Shown here: positions 45,961 to 55,776 of the stretch, one piece after another
Position numbering within the stretch: the first letter of the stretch is position 1
Layout of the letters: the number at the start of each line of letters is the position of its first letter
Source of the DNA: Ruegeria arenilitoris
GTDB taxonomy: Bacteria > Pseudomonadota > Alphaproteobacteria > Rhodobacterales > Rhodobacteraceae
Direction of reading: 5' to 3'
Assembly: GCF_013030265.1 (NCBI RefSeq)
Contig: NZ_WPZQ01000007.1
Coordinates: forward strand, 124,001 to 188,000
DNA: 64,000 nucleotides
Made by a program: the position numbers and the translations under genes
The notes under the pieces: generated by a model
The model's input: only the letters and a program-made list of their open reading frames with translations
What the model was told of the DNA's origin: nothing
The model's database searches: none

Positions 45961-47003
45961 AGAACTTTTCCCGATTCAACATCAAACAGACGCAGGGCGT
46001 CGGGTTTCAGACGGACCCGGGTCTCACCGATTTCAGCCGCATGGTCCTTGCCTATGAGGACGGTGAAGGACTGACCGCCCAGATCACCATGCAACAGCCG
46101 GTGGGCTCCGAGCTCCTCAAGGATGTCGACCCGGAAAGGAACCGCACCTTGCTCGTCAAGCACCACGTCCTCGGGGCGAATGCCCAGTGTAACCGGACCT
46201 GTGTTGGAGGCCGAGGCAGGCATCAGCCCTTCGTACCCGTTGATTTTTACCTGACCCTGTTCCACTTGCGCGTCGATCAGGTTCATGGGTGGCGCACCCA
46301 TGAACGAGGCAACAAAGGTCGAGGCCGGGTTGTGATAGATCTCGGATGGCGTGCCGATTTGCTCGATCCGCCCAGCGTTCAGAACGATGATGCGGTCGGC
46401 CATAGTCATCGCTTCGACCTGATCATGGGTGACGTAGACGGCCGTGGTTCCAAGGCGGCGTTGCAGAGCCTTGATCTCGATCCGCATCTGGTTGCGCAGC
46501 TTGGCATCGAGGTTGGACAAGGGTTCATCGAACAGGAACAGGGACGGGTCGCGGACCACTGCCCGACCCATGGCGACGCGCTGACGCTGGCCGCCCGACA
46601 ATTGCGCCGGTTTGCGGTCCAGATATTCGGTCAGGTTCAGCATCTTCGCCGCGTCCTGTACCTTAGCGTCGATCTCGCTTGTCGATGTGCCGCGGTTCTT
46701 CAGCCCGTATCCTATGTTCTTGCGGACCGTCATATGCGGATACAAAGCGTAGTTCTGGAACACCATTGCAATGTCCCGATCTGCGGGGTCCACATCATTG
46801 ACCACCCGGTCGCCGATTTTCAGCGTCCCTTCGGTAATATCCTCCAAGCCCGCGATCATGCGCAGCAAGGTGGACTTGCCGCAGCCCGACGGGCCGACCA
46901 GAACGACGAACTCGCCATCCTGAATGGTGAAGCTGGTAGTCTCAACCGCCTGAAAGCCGTTGGGATAGACCTTGCGGATGCCCTCTAATGAAACCTGAGC
47001 CAT
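45957..47003 (-). CDS. ugpC: glycerol-3-phosphate ABC importer ATP-binding subunit
   Basis: A 348-aa ATPase: Walker [11 protein letters not shown]-loop [11 protein letters not shown], signature LSGGQRQR, Walker [13 protein letters not shown], switch VTHDQVEA, and a TOBE C-terminal domain (LGIRPEDV). AAGGA precedes the ATG. The last subunit of ugpBAEC, followed by the EEP gene. Confidence 0.9.
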   Translation of the reverse strand: MAQVSLEGIRKVYPNGFQAVETTSFTIQDGEFVVLVGPSGCGKSTLLRMIAGLEDITEGTLKIGDRVVNDVDPADRDIAMVFQNYALYPHMTVRKNIGYGLKNRGTSTSEIDAKVQDAAKMLNLTEYLDRKPAQLSGGQRQRVAMGRAVVRDPSLFLFDEPLSNLDAKLRNQMRIEIKALQRRLGTTAVYVTHDQVEAMTMADRIIVLNAGRIEQIGTPSEIYHNPASTFVASFMGAPPMNLIDAQVEQGQVKINGYEGLMPASASNTGPVTLGIRPEDVVLDEQGAVPFRVDILEELGAHRLLHGDLGGQSFTVLIGKDHAAEIGETRVRLKPDALRLFDVESGKVL

Positions 47004-47014
47004 GCGCGTATTCC

Positions 47015-47908
47015 TTATTTATCGGATTCTGTGAGGCCCTTGACGAACCAGTTTTGGAAGAAGACGACGATCGCCACCGGAGGGATCATCGCAACGATGG
47101 CCAACGCCAAAGCCTGCCCGTGTTCGGGGATTTGACTGTCGGTGTAGGACAGAACGATCTGCTTGATGCCGCGGACCAGCGTGAAGAAGCTTTCATCCGT
47201 GGTGATCAGCGTCGGCCACAGATACTGGTTCCAGCCAAAGACGAACATGATGATGAAGATTGCCGCGATCATGGTCCGGCTGAGGGGCACGAGGATGTCG
47301 ATAAAGAACTTCCACGGACCCGCGCCGTCGATCCGGGCGGCCTCGGCCAGTTCTTCGGGGACGGACATGAAGAATTGCCGGAAAAAGAACGTACCGGTTG
47401 CCGACGCGATCAGAGGGACGATCAATCCGGTGTAAGTGTTCGTCAGGCCCAGCTTCTGGATTGCTTCGTAAGAGGGCAGGATGCGCACCTCAAGCGGCAG
47501 CAGCAGAGTGGTGAAGATCACCCAGAAGGCCAGTGTCGCAAAGCGGAGGCGGAAGTAGACGATGGCATAGGCGGCCATCATCGAAATCACGATTTTGCCT
47601 ACTGCAAAGCCGATGCCCAGAATGAACGAGTTCATCAGCATAAGTGTGCCATCGACCGTCTGGGTAAAGCCGCCCTTTTCGAACATGGCGGCGTTGAAGT
47701 TCTTGCCCAGATCGTCACCCAATGTCAGTTGCAGGCCCTCGCGGTGAATGGTGACCGCATCGTGGCTGGCCGTGGTCAGGGCCAGAAGGGGCGGTAGCAT
47801 CATCAACAAAGCGCCAAGGATCAGAATGGTGTGATCTCCGATCGCCTCCCATTTGATCCGGCGAGGGCGATGAACAGTGACAGGTGTTTCAAGGGTTGTG
47901 TCAGCCAT
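47015..47908 (-). CDS. ugpE: glycerol-3-phosphate ABC importer permease
   Basis: A 297-aa permease with six helices ([19 protein letters not shown] first) and the EAA loop [24 protein letters not shown] 47908 has GAGAGGG upstream; the frame is open to 47923. Confidence 0.9.
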   Translation of the reverse strand: MADTTLETPVTVHRPRRIKWEAIGDHTILILGALLMMLPPLLALTTASHDAVTIHREGLQLTLGDDLGKNFNAAMFEKGGFTQTVDGTLMLMNSFILGIGFAVGKIVISMMAAYAIVYFRLRFATLAFWVIFTTLLLPLEVRILPSYEAIQKLGLTNTYTGLIVPLIASATGTFFFRQFFMSVPEELAEAARIDGAGPWKFFIDILVPLSRTMIAAIFIIMFVFGWNQYLWPTLITTDESFFTLVRGIKQIVLSYTDSQIPEHGQALALAIVAMIPPVAIVVFFQNWFVKGLTESDK

Positions 47909-47919
47909 TGTGAGCCCTC

Positions 47920-48801
47920 TCAAGTGTAGTGAATCCGGCGTTCAACCAGCCGGAACTGAAAGACAGTCAGGATCAGAACAAGCACCATCAGAACCACGGA
48001 TTGTGCCGATGATCCGCCAAGGTCATTGCCTCGGAATCCGTCGAGATAGACCTTGTAGACCAGCGTCATCGGGTTGTTGCCCGGTTCACCCTTCATCAGC
48101 GCGTCAATGATGCCGAACGTGTCGAACAGCGCGTAAGTGATGTTGATGATCAGCAGGAAGAACGCAGTTGGCGCCAGCAGAGGGAAGGTCACCTCCCAGA
48201 AACGCCCGGTGGCCGATCGGTTGTCGATCATGGCAGCCTCGCGCACTGAACGCGGAATGGATTGCAGGCCAGACAGGAAAAAGATGAAGTTGACCGGGAT
48301 TTGCTTCCAGACGGCGACGATGATCATTGCCGTTGCAGTGGCATTGTAGTCCACGCCCAGTTTGAAATCCCAGCCGAACATCTGAAAAAACTTGGTCATG
48401 GGGCCTGTGCTTTGGTCAAAGAACAAGATGCCCAGAAACCCTGCGACAGGTGGCGCAATCGCATAAACCCACATCAGCAGCGTGCGATAGGTCTTGGCGC
48501 CCCGGATTACCTTGTCGGCTTTTACCGCCAGCAACAGGGCGATGGCCAGCGAGAAGAACGTGACCAGTACCGAGTAGATGATCGTAAACCCAGCGACGCG
48601 TTTGTACTGATCGTTGCCCAAGAGGGAGGTGTAGTTTTCGGCGCCGACAAAGGTCGATCCGAACCCGAACGGGTCCTGGAGAAAGAAAGAGGATTGCAGT
48701 GCCCAGCCAGCGGGCCAGTAAAAGAAGATGGCGATGATCATCAACTGAGGCAGCAGCAGCGCCACAGGAAGCCAGATATTTTCGAAGCCCGCGCGTTTCA
48801 T
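47920..48801 (-). CDS. ugpA: glycerol-3-phosphate ABC importer permease
   Basis: A 293-aa permease, close to the length of E. coli UgpA, with six helices and the EAA loop REAAMIDNRSATGRFWEVTFPL read as EAAMIDNRSATGRFWEV. ATG 48801 is preferred over the GTG at 48834, which has no ribosome-binding site. Confidence 0.9.
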   Translation of the reverse strand: MKRAGFENIWLPVALLLPQLMIIAIFFYWPAGWALQSSFFLQDPFGFGSTFVGAENYTSLLGNDQYKRVAGFTIIYSVLVTFFSLAIALLLAVKADKVIRGAKTYRTLLMWVYAIAPPVAGFLGILFFDQSTGPMTKFFQMFGWDFKLGVDYNATATAMIIVAVWKQIPVNFIFFLSGLQSIPRSVREAAMIDNRSATGRFWEVTFPLLAPTAFFLLIINITYALFDTFGIIDALMKGEPGNNPMTLVYKVYLDGFRGNDLGGSSAQSVVLMVLVLILTVFQFRLVERRIHYT

Positions 48802-48828
48802 GAGTGGTCCATTGCGAAAAAGAGAGAT

Positions 48829-48851
48829 GGCCACGCCGTGACAGCGTGACC
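48829..48851 (-). terminator. stem-loop between ugpB and ugpA
   Basis: GGCCACGC (48829-48836) and GCGTGACC (48844-48851) pair with one mismatch around a 7-nt loop. It lies just after ugpB and would favour higher levels of the binding protein. Confidence 0.5.
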
Positions 48852-48872
48852 ATCCTGGGGGTGATCCAGAGT

Positions 48873-50177
48873 TTAGCTCTGGGTCTTGGAGAAGCGGGCC
48901 AACAGTACGTTGGCTTCGGCTTCGATGGTCTTGAACGCGGTTTCCACATCAGTTTCACCGGTCAGGATACGACCATATTCGCGGTTCATGATGTCCCTGA
49001 TCTGGACATAGAAGCCCATGCGGTAACCCTTGGTGTTGTCACCGGCTTTGGCCTGCAGCTGGTTTACACCTACTTCGGCGGCTGGGAAGCGGTCGTAGTG
49101 GCCGTCTTTCTTGGCCGCTTCGTATGCGGCTTCGGTGATCGGAACGTAACCGGTTTCCTGATGCCAGAAATACTGAGTCTCAGGCGAGGTCAGGAAACGG
49201 AAGAATTCGGCGGCTGCTTTGTTTTCTTCATCCGACTTGCCCGACATGGCGAAAAGGGCAGCACCACCAATGAAGGTCTGGGTTGGCTCGGTTGTGACAG
49301 CTTCCCAATAAGGCAGCTCGGTCGCGCTGAACTCAAATGGCAGGTCTTTCTGCAGCAGTCCGCCAAAGGAACCGGACGAGCCCAGCCACATGGCAACTTT
49401 GCCTTCTTCGAACGGCTTGGCGTTGTCACCCCAGCCGGTGCCATACCATTCGAACAGACCGTTTTCTTTCCATTCGGTCACGGCAGTGAAGTGCGCTTTG
49501 ATCGCGTCGTTGTTCACCAGGATCTGGGTGTCGTTGCCGTCATAGCCGTTGTTGTTCGTCGCAAACGGCAGGTCGTGGCGCGACATGAAGTTCTCGGTGA
49601 AGATCCACGGCAGGTGCGACTGGCTGAGTGCGATGTAGCCCGCATCTTTCAGGGCAGGTGCTGTGGTGGACTGGAACTCTTCCCATGTCTTTGGCGGTGT
49701 GACGCCTGCTTTTTCTAGCGCGTCAACATTATAGTACATGATGGGCGTCGACGAGTTGAACGGCATGCCGATCATCTTGCCGTCGCTGTCGGCATAGAAG
49801 TAGCGAACGCCGGCGATATAGTCGTTGATGTCGAACTCAACGCCGTTGCTGGCCAGCAGGTCCTGAACCGGAATGGTTGCACCCTTTGCGCCGATCACGG
49901 TGGCAGCACCGGCGTCAAATACCTGCATGATGTTGGGCTGCTCGCCCGCGCGGAAGGCGGCGATGCCAGCAGTCAACGTCTCTTCATAGCTGCCTTTGTA
50001 TACGGGGGTGATCCTGTATTCGTCCTGCGAGGCGTTGAAATCCTCGGCGATCTTGTTGACGGTCTCTCCCAGCTGGCCGCCCATTGCATGCCACCAGGTG
50101 ATTTCGGTTTCGGCGAAGGCGGTGCCTGCCATCAAGGCAAAGGCGGCGGCGGTGGTGCTGAACTTCATGTTAAGCAT
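48873..50177 (-). CDS. ugpB: periplasmic glycerol-3-phosphate-binding protein
   Basis: A 434-aa exported protein. The signal peptide is MLNMKFSTTAAAFALMAGTA, cut after AFA. The mature part follows UgpB closely: ITWWHAMGGQLGETVNKIAEDFN (read as WWHAMGGQLGE and AEDFN), YKGSYEETLTAGIAAFRAG, MPFNSSTPIMYYN, WHQETGYVPIT. ATG 50177 has GGAG 7 nt upstream; the longer open frame is spurious. It also may bind glycerophosphodiesters. Confidence 0.92.
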   Translation of the reverse strand: MLNMKFSTTAAAFALMAGTAFAETEITWWHAMGGQLGETVNKIAEDFNASQDEYRITPVYKGSYEETLTAGIAAFRAGEQPNIMQVFDAGAATVIGAKGATIPVQDLLASNGVEFDINDYIAGVRYFYADSDGKMIGMPFNSSTPIMYYNVDALEKAGVTPPKTWEEFQSTTAPALKDAGYIALSQSHLPWIFTENFMSRHDLPFATNNNGYDGNDTQILVNNDAIKAHFTAVTEWKENGLFEWYGTGWGDNAKPFEEGKVAMWLGSSGSFGGLLQKDLPFEFSATELPYWEAVTTEPTQTFIGGAALFAMSGKSDEENKAAAEFFRFLTSPETQYFWHQETGYVPITEAAYEAAKKDGHYDRFPAAEVGVNQLQAKAGDNTKGYRMGFYVQIRDIMNREYGRILTGETDVETAFKTIEAEANVLLARFSKTQS

Positions 50178-50415
50178 CTCGGTACTCCGGTTTTCGCGCC
50201 CAATACAGGGCGTCGGTGAGGATGCAGAACATCCCCAGAATGTAAGGGAAAAGACCCCGTTGCAGCAGTGTTTGCAGAAATGCGGCAGCCGCATCTCTGG
50301 TCGAATGCGCACCAGATGTGCACACGCGTTCACATAGCCGGTTAGCGTGACAGTCTTGTGAAGCTTTTGTTTGAGAATCTTGACAAATTCACCGTGCCTC
50401 GATGAGACGTTGAAT
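50178..50415. promoter_or_regulatory. divergent control region of ugpB and the LacI regulator
   Basis: TGTGCACACGCGTTCACA (50317-50334) is an imperfect 18-bp palindrome, seven of nine pairs matching, with the central CG step LacI sites usually have. TTGACA at 50380-50385 may be the -35 of the LacI gene; no good -10 follows. Confidence 0.5.
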
Positions 50416-51420
50416 ATGAACGAAGACAGCCCAAAACACCGTCGCGTGACGGCACAAACAGTGGCCGACATGGTTGGCGTATCGCGATCCGCGGTTTCTC
50501 GTGCCTTTACGCCAGGCGCTTATGTCGATGCGCAGAAACGAAAGCGGATACATGCTGTCGCGGCAGAGCTTGGATATCAGCCCAATGCACTGGCTGCAGG
50601 GTTGCAGGGTGGTCGGTCGCGACTGGTTGCCATATTCGTAGGCAATATGCGCAGCGCTTATGACACTGCTTTCGTCAGCCGGCTCGTGGGAAAGCTCAAC
50701 GGAATGAAGCGCTGGCCCATTCTCATTGATGGCAGCGACAATAACTCCAGATCTGCGATCGAAGATGTATTGCGGTATCCGCTGGACGCCCTGATTGTCA
50801 GAGGTGGCAGCATGTCTGCCGAGATGGTTGGGCAATGCACCAAGCTGGGTATTCCGATGATATCCTCAGGCCGCCCCATCGATGCGCCCGGTGTCGATAA
50901 CGTTTGTTGCCGGAATGCCGAAGGCACGATGATGATGACGCGAATGTTGCTGGAAAATGGGCGTCGGCGATTTGGGTTTATCGCAGGTCCTCAGGACTTT
51001 TATTCTTCGGGTGAGCGGCGGAATGGAGTTGTGAGTGCTCTGGAAGAAGCTGGTCTGGAACTGGAGGCTGAGGTGCAGGGAGACTACACCGTTGAAGGTG
51101 GTTACCAATCGGCATCGGAAATTCTAAAGAGAGCGCCTAGAATTGACGCATTGATTTGCGCCAATGATGCGACGGCTTTTGGGGCGTTGTCCGCAACACA
51201 AGACAACGGTCTTGATATCCCCGGCGATATTTCAGTGGTCGGGTTTGACGATGTGTCGATGGCAAGCTGGCCGCAAATGTGCCTGACCACGGTTCGCAAT
51301 CCCATTAACGCATCAGTCGATGAAACCATTGCCTTGCTTGAGCACCGCCTGACCAATCCGGGCAGAGCATCGCAGACTGTGTTTGTTGATCCGGAAATCG
51401 TACTTCGGAAGACCCACTAA
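50416..51420 (+). CDS. LacI-family regulator, divergent from ugpBAEC
   Basis: A 334-aa regulator: HTH at about residues 10-60 (VTAQTVADMVGVSRSAVSRAF, hinge YQPNALAAGLQGGRS read as QPNALAAGLQ) and a periplasmic-binding-fold effector domain (ISVVGFDDVSMASW at the end). E. coli ugp is under PhoB; a LacI regulator here points to control by the carbon source. ATG 50416 is preferred over the longer frame from 50371. Confidence 0.88.
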   Translation: MNEDSPKHRRVTAQTVADMVGVSRSAVSRAFTPGAYVDAQKRKRIHAVAAELGYQPNALAAGLQGGRSRLVAIFVGNMRSAYDTAFVSRLVGKLNGMKRWPILIDGSDNNSRSAIEDVLRYPLDALIVRGGSMSAEMVGQCTKLGIPMISSGRPIDAPGVDNVCCRNAEGTMMMTRMLLENGRRRFGFIAGPQDFYSSGERRNGVVSALEEAGLELEAEVQGDYTVEGGYQSASEILKRAPRIDALICANDATAFGALSATQDNGLDIPGDISVVGFDDVSMASWPQMCLTTVRNPINASVDETIALLEHRLTNPGRASQTVFVDPEIVLRKTH

Positions 51421-51992
51421 GCACTGATCCGCAGCGCAGAATGTCAGCTTGGAACGAGGCGACAGTACAGCTAGGAGTTGATTGGTGACAGTCTGCAATC
51501 GGCAGACTTCAGCTTGTCTCAGATGGCAATGGGTGTCGCATCTCACTTCCATACGCCAGAGGTGCCATCTCTGCCGGTAGGTTCGCTGCACTGTGCCCAT
51601 GTCTTTGCTGACAAAGGGCATTTTCTCGCTGATGCAGATGAGGGAACTTGCTTTTCTTCGACGTTATGCAGGTGTTGTTTCGCCGCAATCACTCGATGGG
51701 ATCATTTGACAATCACGGTTGCGCATCTTCTAACATGTGTTGTAACAGCCGACCAACTTTGCGTCTTGGATGCCGGAGGTATAGCCACTGCCGAGGTCAC
51801 CCACAGACTCGCGGCCAGAGTGGAGATTGACTAAAAGTGATATCAAAGTGATACAGCTGGGCGCGCATCATGGACGTTGTAACAGGCGTCAGTCATCCGG
51901 ATAAAGAACGATAGTCGAAGCCTTCTTTCTTGCAGGTATAAGAGGGTTTTTACGAGCAAATTTAATGTATTGCACCCGAAGTGGAGGGTCCT
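51421..51992. other. 572-bp intergenic region before rmlC
   Basis: No supported gene; an open frame at 51478-51834 is Cys/His-rich without a domain. AAAGTGATA is repeated at 51834-51842 and 51845-51853 (period 11), with the palindrome TGATATCA at 51838-51845 between them. TATAAG at 51937-51942 may be a -10 of the rml operon. Confidence 0.45.
51834..51853. promoter_or_regulatory. helically phased direct repeat upstream of the rml operon
   Basis: Two AAAGTGATA copies 11 bp apart, enclosing TGATATCA. They lie on one DNA face about 140 bp before rmlC and could be a regulator site. The regulator is not known. Confidence 0.35.
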
Positions 51993-52553
51993 GTGAAAGT
52001 TACACAAACCGAGTTGCCCGGAGTTCTGTTGTTAGAACCCGCCCGTTTTGGCGATGAGCGCGGCTTTTTCTCAGAAAGCTGGAACCGCAAGACGCTACTC
52101 GCTGAAGGAATCGACATCGATTTTGTGCAGGATAACCATTCACTTTCAGCGACAGTGAATACTGTGCGGGGGCTGCATTTTCAGTCACCTCCACATGCGC
52201 AGGCCAAACTGGTCCGCTGCGGTCGTGGCCGGTTGTTCGACGTTGCTGTCGATGTCCGTAAGGGGAGCCCGACCTATGGCAAGTGGATCGGGGTTGAACT
52301 CAGCAGTGAAAACGGCAGGCAGTTGCTGATACCCGAAGGTTTCCTGCACGGTTTTGTCACGCGCGAACCTGATACCGAAATCGTCTATAAATGCACAGAT
52401 TATTATGCGCCGGAATGTGACGGGTCCGTTCGTTTTGACGATCCTGATATCGGGATCGACTGGGGTCTGACGGCTGATGCTGTTCTGTCTCAAAAGGACA
52501 AGGATGCGACTTTGCTGAAAGACTTTGACAGCCCATTTGAATACGAGGAATGA
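51993..52553 (+). CDS. rmlC: dTDP-4-dehydrorhamnose 3,5-epimerase
   Basis: A 186-aa cupin-fold epimerase, third step in dTDP-L-rhamnose synthesis. Motifs: [22 protein letters not shown] with the catalytic His, and [11 protein letters not shown] 51993 is chosen over GTG 51981 because GGAGG (51983-51987) is spaced 5 nt from it. First gene of rmlCBDA. Confidence 0.94.
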   Translation: MKVTQTELPGVLLLEPARFGDERGFFSESWNRKTLLAEGIDIDFVQDNHSLSATVNTVRGLHFQSPPHAQAKLVRCGRGRLFDVAVDVRKGSPTYGKWIGVELSSENGRQLLIPEGFLHGFVTREPDTEIVYKCTDYYAPECDGSVRFDDPDIGIDWGLTADAVLSQKDKDATLLKDFDSPFEYEE

Positions 52554-52555
52554 AC

Positions 52556-53593
52556 ATGAAGCTACTGATCACCGGCGGCGCAGGTTTCATCGGTTCAGCT
52601 GTTGTGCGTTTGGCCATCAGCAGGGGCCATGAGGTTATCAATCTTGATGCACTGACTTATGCCGGGCGCCTCGAGAATGTAGCGCCAGTAGCGGACAGCC
52701 CGCTTTATTATTTTGAACAGGCCGACATCAGAAACCGGGCTGATTTGGATCGGGTTTTTGCAAAGCACAACCCTGATGCTGTGATGCACCTCGCCGCTGA
52801 AAGTCATGTTGACCGTTCTATTGATGGTCCGGGCGATTTCATCGAAACCAATGTGACCGGCACCTATAACATGCTCGAGGCTGCGCGCAGCTATTGGGTG
52901 GGGCAGGGGCGCCGAGACGATTTCCGCTTCCATCATATCTCGACGGATGAGGTCTATGGCTCGCTTGGTGAAGATGGAATGTTCACCGAAGAAACCCCGT
53001 ATGATCCGCGCAGCCCATATTCGGCATCAAAAGCATCATCCGATCATCTGGTTCGCGCCTGGCATGAGACTTACGGTCTGCCAGTGGTTCTGACCAACTG
53101 CTCCAACAACTACGGTCCTTACCATTTCCCCGAAAAGCTGGTGCCGAAAGTGATCCTCAATGCCATTTCCGGCAAAGAGATACCGGTTTACGGTCAGGGG
53201 TTGAACGTTCGTGACTGGCTTTATGTCGAAGACCACGCCGACGCGCTGTTGTGCGTTCTGGAAAAAGGCAAGCTTGGTCGTAGCTACAATATCGGTGGTG
53301 AAAACGAACGATCCAACATCGAGCTGATAGAAACGATCTGTCGGCTGCTGGATCAAAAGCGCCCGGGTTCTGAACCTTATGAGAAGCTGATCACCTTTGT
53401 GACCGATCGCCCGGGTCACGATGCCCGTTATGCGATTGATCCCGATCGTATTCGCACCGAGCTAGGCTGGCGCCCATCGGTTACTGTCGAGGAAGGTCTT
53501 GAGCGTACCATCGATTGGTATCTGGCAAACGAGGACTGGTGGCGCCCGCTCCTGGATCGCGAAGGCGTTGGCACAAGGTTGGGGCACGGCTGA
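52556..53593 (+). CDS. rmlB: dTDP-glucose 4,6-dehydratase
   Basis: A 345-aa extended [11 protein letters not shown] near residue 7, [18 protein letters not shown], and active-site [10 protein letters not shown]. It makes dTDP-4-keto-6-deoxyglucose. GAGG lies 7 nt before ATG 52556, so this start is preferred to ATG 52550. The stop overlaps the rmlD start by one base. Confidence 0.95.
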   Translation: MKLLITGGAGFIGSAVVRLAISRGHEVINLDALTYAGRLENVAPVADSPLYYFEQADIRNRADLDRVFAKHNPDAVMHLAAESHVDRSIDGPGDFIETNVTGTYNMLEAARSYWVGQGRRDDFRFHHISTDEVYGSLGEDGMFTEETPYDPRSPYSASKASSDHLVRAWHETYGLPVVLTNCSNNYGPYHFPEKLVPKVILNAISGKEIPVYGQGLNVRDWLYVEDHADALLCVLEKGKLGRSYNIGGENERSNIELIETICRLLDQKRPGSEPYEKLITFVTDRPGHDARYAIDPDRIRTELGWRPSVTVEEGLERTIDWYLANEDWWRPLLDREGVGTRLGHG

Positions 53594-54462
53594 TGGCTGC
53601 TCCGCTCCTCGTATTCGGCAAAACCGGACAGGTTGCCCATGAACTGACTTCGTTGGCGCCCGACGCTGTATTCCTACCCAGATCTGCTGTCGATCTGTCA
53701 GACCCCGAGGCTTGTGAAGCGGCAATCCGCCAACACACGCCGCGCGCAGTGATAAACGCGGCTGCCTATACTGCCGTGGACAAGGCCGAAGAAGAAGACG
53801 CACTCGCTCATGTCATCAATGGCGAGGCACCTGTCGCCATGGCGCGTGCAGCCGCCGCGCTTGGTTGTCCGCTGGTACATATTTCTACCGATTATGTCTT
53901 TGACGGACAGGGTGAGACCCCGTGGTTTCCGACCGACCCAGTGGACCCGCAGAATGCGTATGGCCGGTCCAAATTGGCAGGGGAGAAAGGTATCGCCGCT
54001 TCGGGCGCTACATATGCCATTTTGCGTACGTCCTGGGTGTTCTCGGGACATGGCAACAATTTCCTCAAAACCATGTTGCGGCTTTCGGAGACGCGCGATG
54101 CGTTGTCGATTGTGGATGACCAGATCGGTGGACCAACGCCAGCTCGCGCCATTGCCCGGGCCTGCCTGGCGATTGCCGAGCAGCTATGTGAAGATTCCGG
54201 CAAGAGCGGGATCTACCATTTCTCCGGCGCACCCGATGTCAGCTGGAAGGATTTCGCCAGCGAGATTTTCAGCATTGCCGGTCGCACCGTTGATGTCACC
54301 GGGATTCCGACGGCGGATTATCCGACGCCTGCCACCCGCCCGATGAATTCGCGCATGGACTGCAGTACGACTGAGGCCGTGTTTGGCGTGCCACGCCCGG
54401 ATTGGCGCGATGCAACACAGACCATTGTTGGACAACTGCGGCAGAAGGGTGAGATTTCATGA
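53593..54462 (+). CDS. rmlD: dTDP-4-dehydrorhamnose reductase
   Basis: A 289-aa SDR-type reductase: GKTGQVAHEL at residues 9-18 (nucleotide site), NAAAYTAVDKAE, STDYVFDG and YGRSKLAGE with the catalytic Tyr and Lys. It makes dTDP-L-rhamnose. The frame upstream of ATG 53593 is the other frame of rmlB. Confidence 0.94.
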   Translation: MAAPLLVFGKTGQVAHELTSLAPDAVFLPRSAVDLSDPEACEAAIRQHTPRAVINAAAYTAVDKAEEEDALAHVINGEAPVAMARAAAALGCPLVHISTDYVFDGQGETPWFPTDPVDPQNAYGRSKLAGEKGIAASGATYAILRTSWVFSGHGNNFLKTMLRLSETRDALSIVDDQIGGPTPARAIARACLAIAEQLCEDSGKSGIYHFSGAPDVSWKDFASEIFSIAGRTVDVTGIPTADYPTPATRPMNSRMDCSTTEAVFGVPRPDWRDATQTIVGQLRQKGEIS

Positions 54463-54502
54463 GCGCCTTCTCAAAAATCCGATTAGCCTCAAGGAGCGAA
54501 AC

Positions 54503-55381
54503 GTGACAGATCGCAAAGGTATTATTCTGGCCGGTGGTTCCGGAACACGGCTGTATCCGATCACGATGGGCATCTCAAAGCAGCTTTTGCCGCTCTATGA
54601 CAAGCCCATGATCTATTATCCGATTTCGGTGCTGATGCTGGCTGGCATTCGCGAGATTGCGTTAATCACCACGCCTCAGGATCAGGAACAGTTCAAGCGG
54701 ACGCTGGGGGATGGCAGTCAGTGGGGCGTTTCTCTGACATATATCGTACAGCCATCGCCTGATGGTCTGGCGCAGGCGTATCTGCTGGCAGAGGATTTTC
54801 TGGATGGTGCGCCCTCGGCTCTGGTACTGGGCGACAACGTCTTTTTTGGTCACGGATTGCCGGATATTCTGGCAGAGGCTGACGGCCAGCAAGACGGTGG
54901 CACGGTGTTTGGCTATCACGTGACCGATCCCGAGCGGTATGGTGTCGTCAGCTTTGACGAGAACGGCTCGGCCGTGGAGATCATTGAAAAGCCGGAAGTG
55001 CCCCCATCGAACTATGCGGTGACAGGACTGTATTTCCTGGATGGCGATGCGCCAAAGCTTGCGCGCGAAGTGAAGCCGTCCGAGCGGGGCGAGCTTGAGA
55101 TCACCACTTTGCTCGAGATGTATCTGGAGGCTGGTAAGTTGACCGTTAAGCGGATGGGGCGTGGTTATGCCTGGCTCGATACGGGCACTCATGCCAGTTT
55201 GCTGGATGCCAGCAATTTCGTTCGCACACTTGAGCAGCGACAGGGTTTGCAGACCGGCTGTCTCGAGGAAATCGCCTTCAGTCAGGGATGGATCAGCGCG
55301 GATGACATCGCAAAACGCGCTGAGATGTTCAAAAAGAATGCATATGGCCGGTATCTGGCCAATCTGAATGAGCCAAACTAG
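54503..55381 (+). CDS. rmlA: glucose-1-phosphate thymidylyltransferase
   Basis: A 292-aa nucleotidyltransferase: ILAGGSGTRLYPITMG at the N-terminus, SKQLLPLYDKPMIYYP, and GDNVFFGHGL. It makes dTDP-glucose, the first pathway step, although it is last in the operon. GTG 54503 has AAGGAG 6 nt upstream; the longer open frame lies in rmlD. Confidence 0.95.
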   Translation: MTDRKGIILAGGSGTRLYPITMGISKQLLPLYDKPMIYYPISVLMLAGIREIALITTPQDQEQFKRTLGDGSQWGVSLTYIVQPSPDGLAQAYLLAEDFLDGAPSALVLGDNVFFGHGLPDILAEADGQQDGGTVFGYHVTDPERYGVVSFDENGSAVEIIEKPEVPPSNYAVTGLYFLDGDAPKLAREVKPSERGELEITTLLEMYLEAGKLTVKRMGRGYAWLDTGTHASLLDASNFVRTLEQRQGLQTGCLEEIAFSQGWISADDIAKRAEMFKKNAYGRYLANLNEPN

Positions 55382-55419
55382 TCCGTTCCGTCAGGACGGA
55401 TCTGGTTGCTAAGTACTCA

Positions 55420-55448
55420 AAAGGCCCGCATTTCTTGCGGGCCTTTTT
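55420..55448 (+). terminator. strong rho-independent terminator of rmlCBDA
   Basis: AAAGGCCCGCA (55420-55430) pairs with TGCGGGCCTTT (55436-55446) around a TTTCT loop; the T-run continues to 55448. Confidence 0.92.
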
Positions 55449-55715
55449 GATAAACCGCAAGGACTGCAGATCTGGTTTGTCGTGATGGGTTCTGTCCTGG
55501 TTGCACCTTCTGAAGGCAGCTGCGGATCCAGTCACATCGTATCTTTATTTGTTGCTTCTGCTGACGTGGTCCGTTCTGACTGCAGAACTCAGGTTCTTGT
55601 AGTCATTGGAGTTGTTTGTTTTCTGAGAACTTGGTGACCTATTGAACTTTGGTGATGGCTGTGCGGCATGAACACGTGCCTGAATTCAGGTTCTTCTGAA
55701 ACAATACTGATTATC

Positions 55716-55750
55716 GTCAACGTTGACAATTTACTGTGACCAACTATGTA
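55716..55750 (+). promoter_or_regulatory. TetR-gene promoter with a palindromic operator
   Basis: GTCAACGTTGAC (55716-55727) is a perfect 12-bp palindrome. It overlaps the -35 TTGACA (55723-55728); TATGTA (55745-55750) follows after 16 nt as -10. A repressor bound here would block RNA polymerase. Confidence 0.65.
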
Positions 55751-55776
55751 TAACTCTGACAAATGATGGAATTTCG

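Larger units (their letters stand above)
55382..55776. other. intergenic region between rmlA and the TetR gene
   Basis: It holds the rml terminator and the TetR promoter/operator. TCAGGTTCTT occurs twice (55589-55598 and 55686-55695), of unknown meaning. No gene is seen. Confidence 0.6.

Noticed and set aside
46041..46988. 315-codon plus-strand frame
   Set aside because: Antisense to ugpC; all ABC ATPase motifs are on the minus strand.
51478..51834. 118-codon open frame before rmlC
   Set aside because: No domain, unusual composition and no good ribosome-binding site; treated as intergenic.
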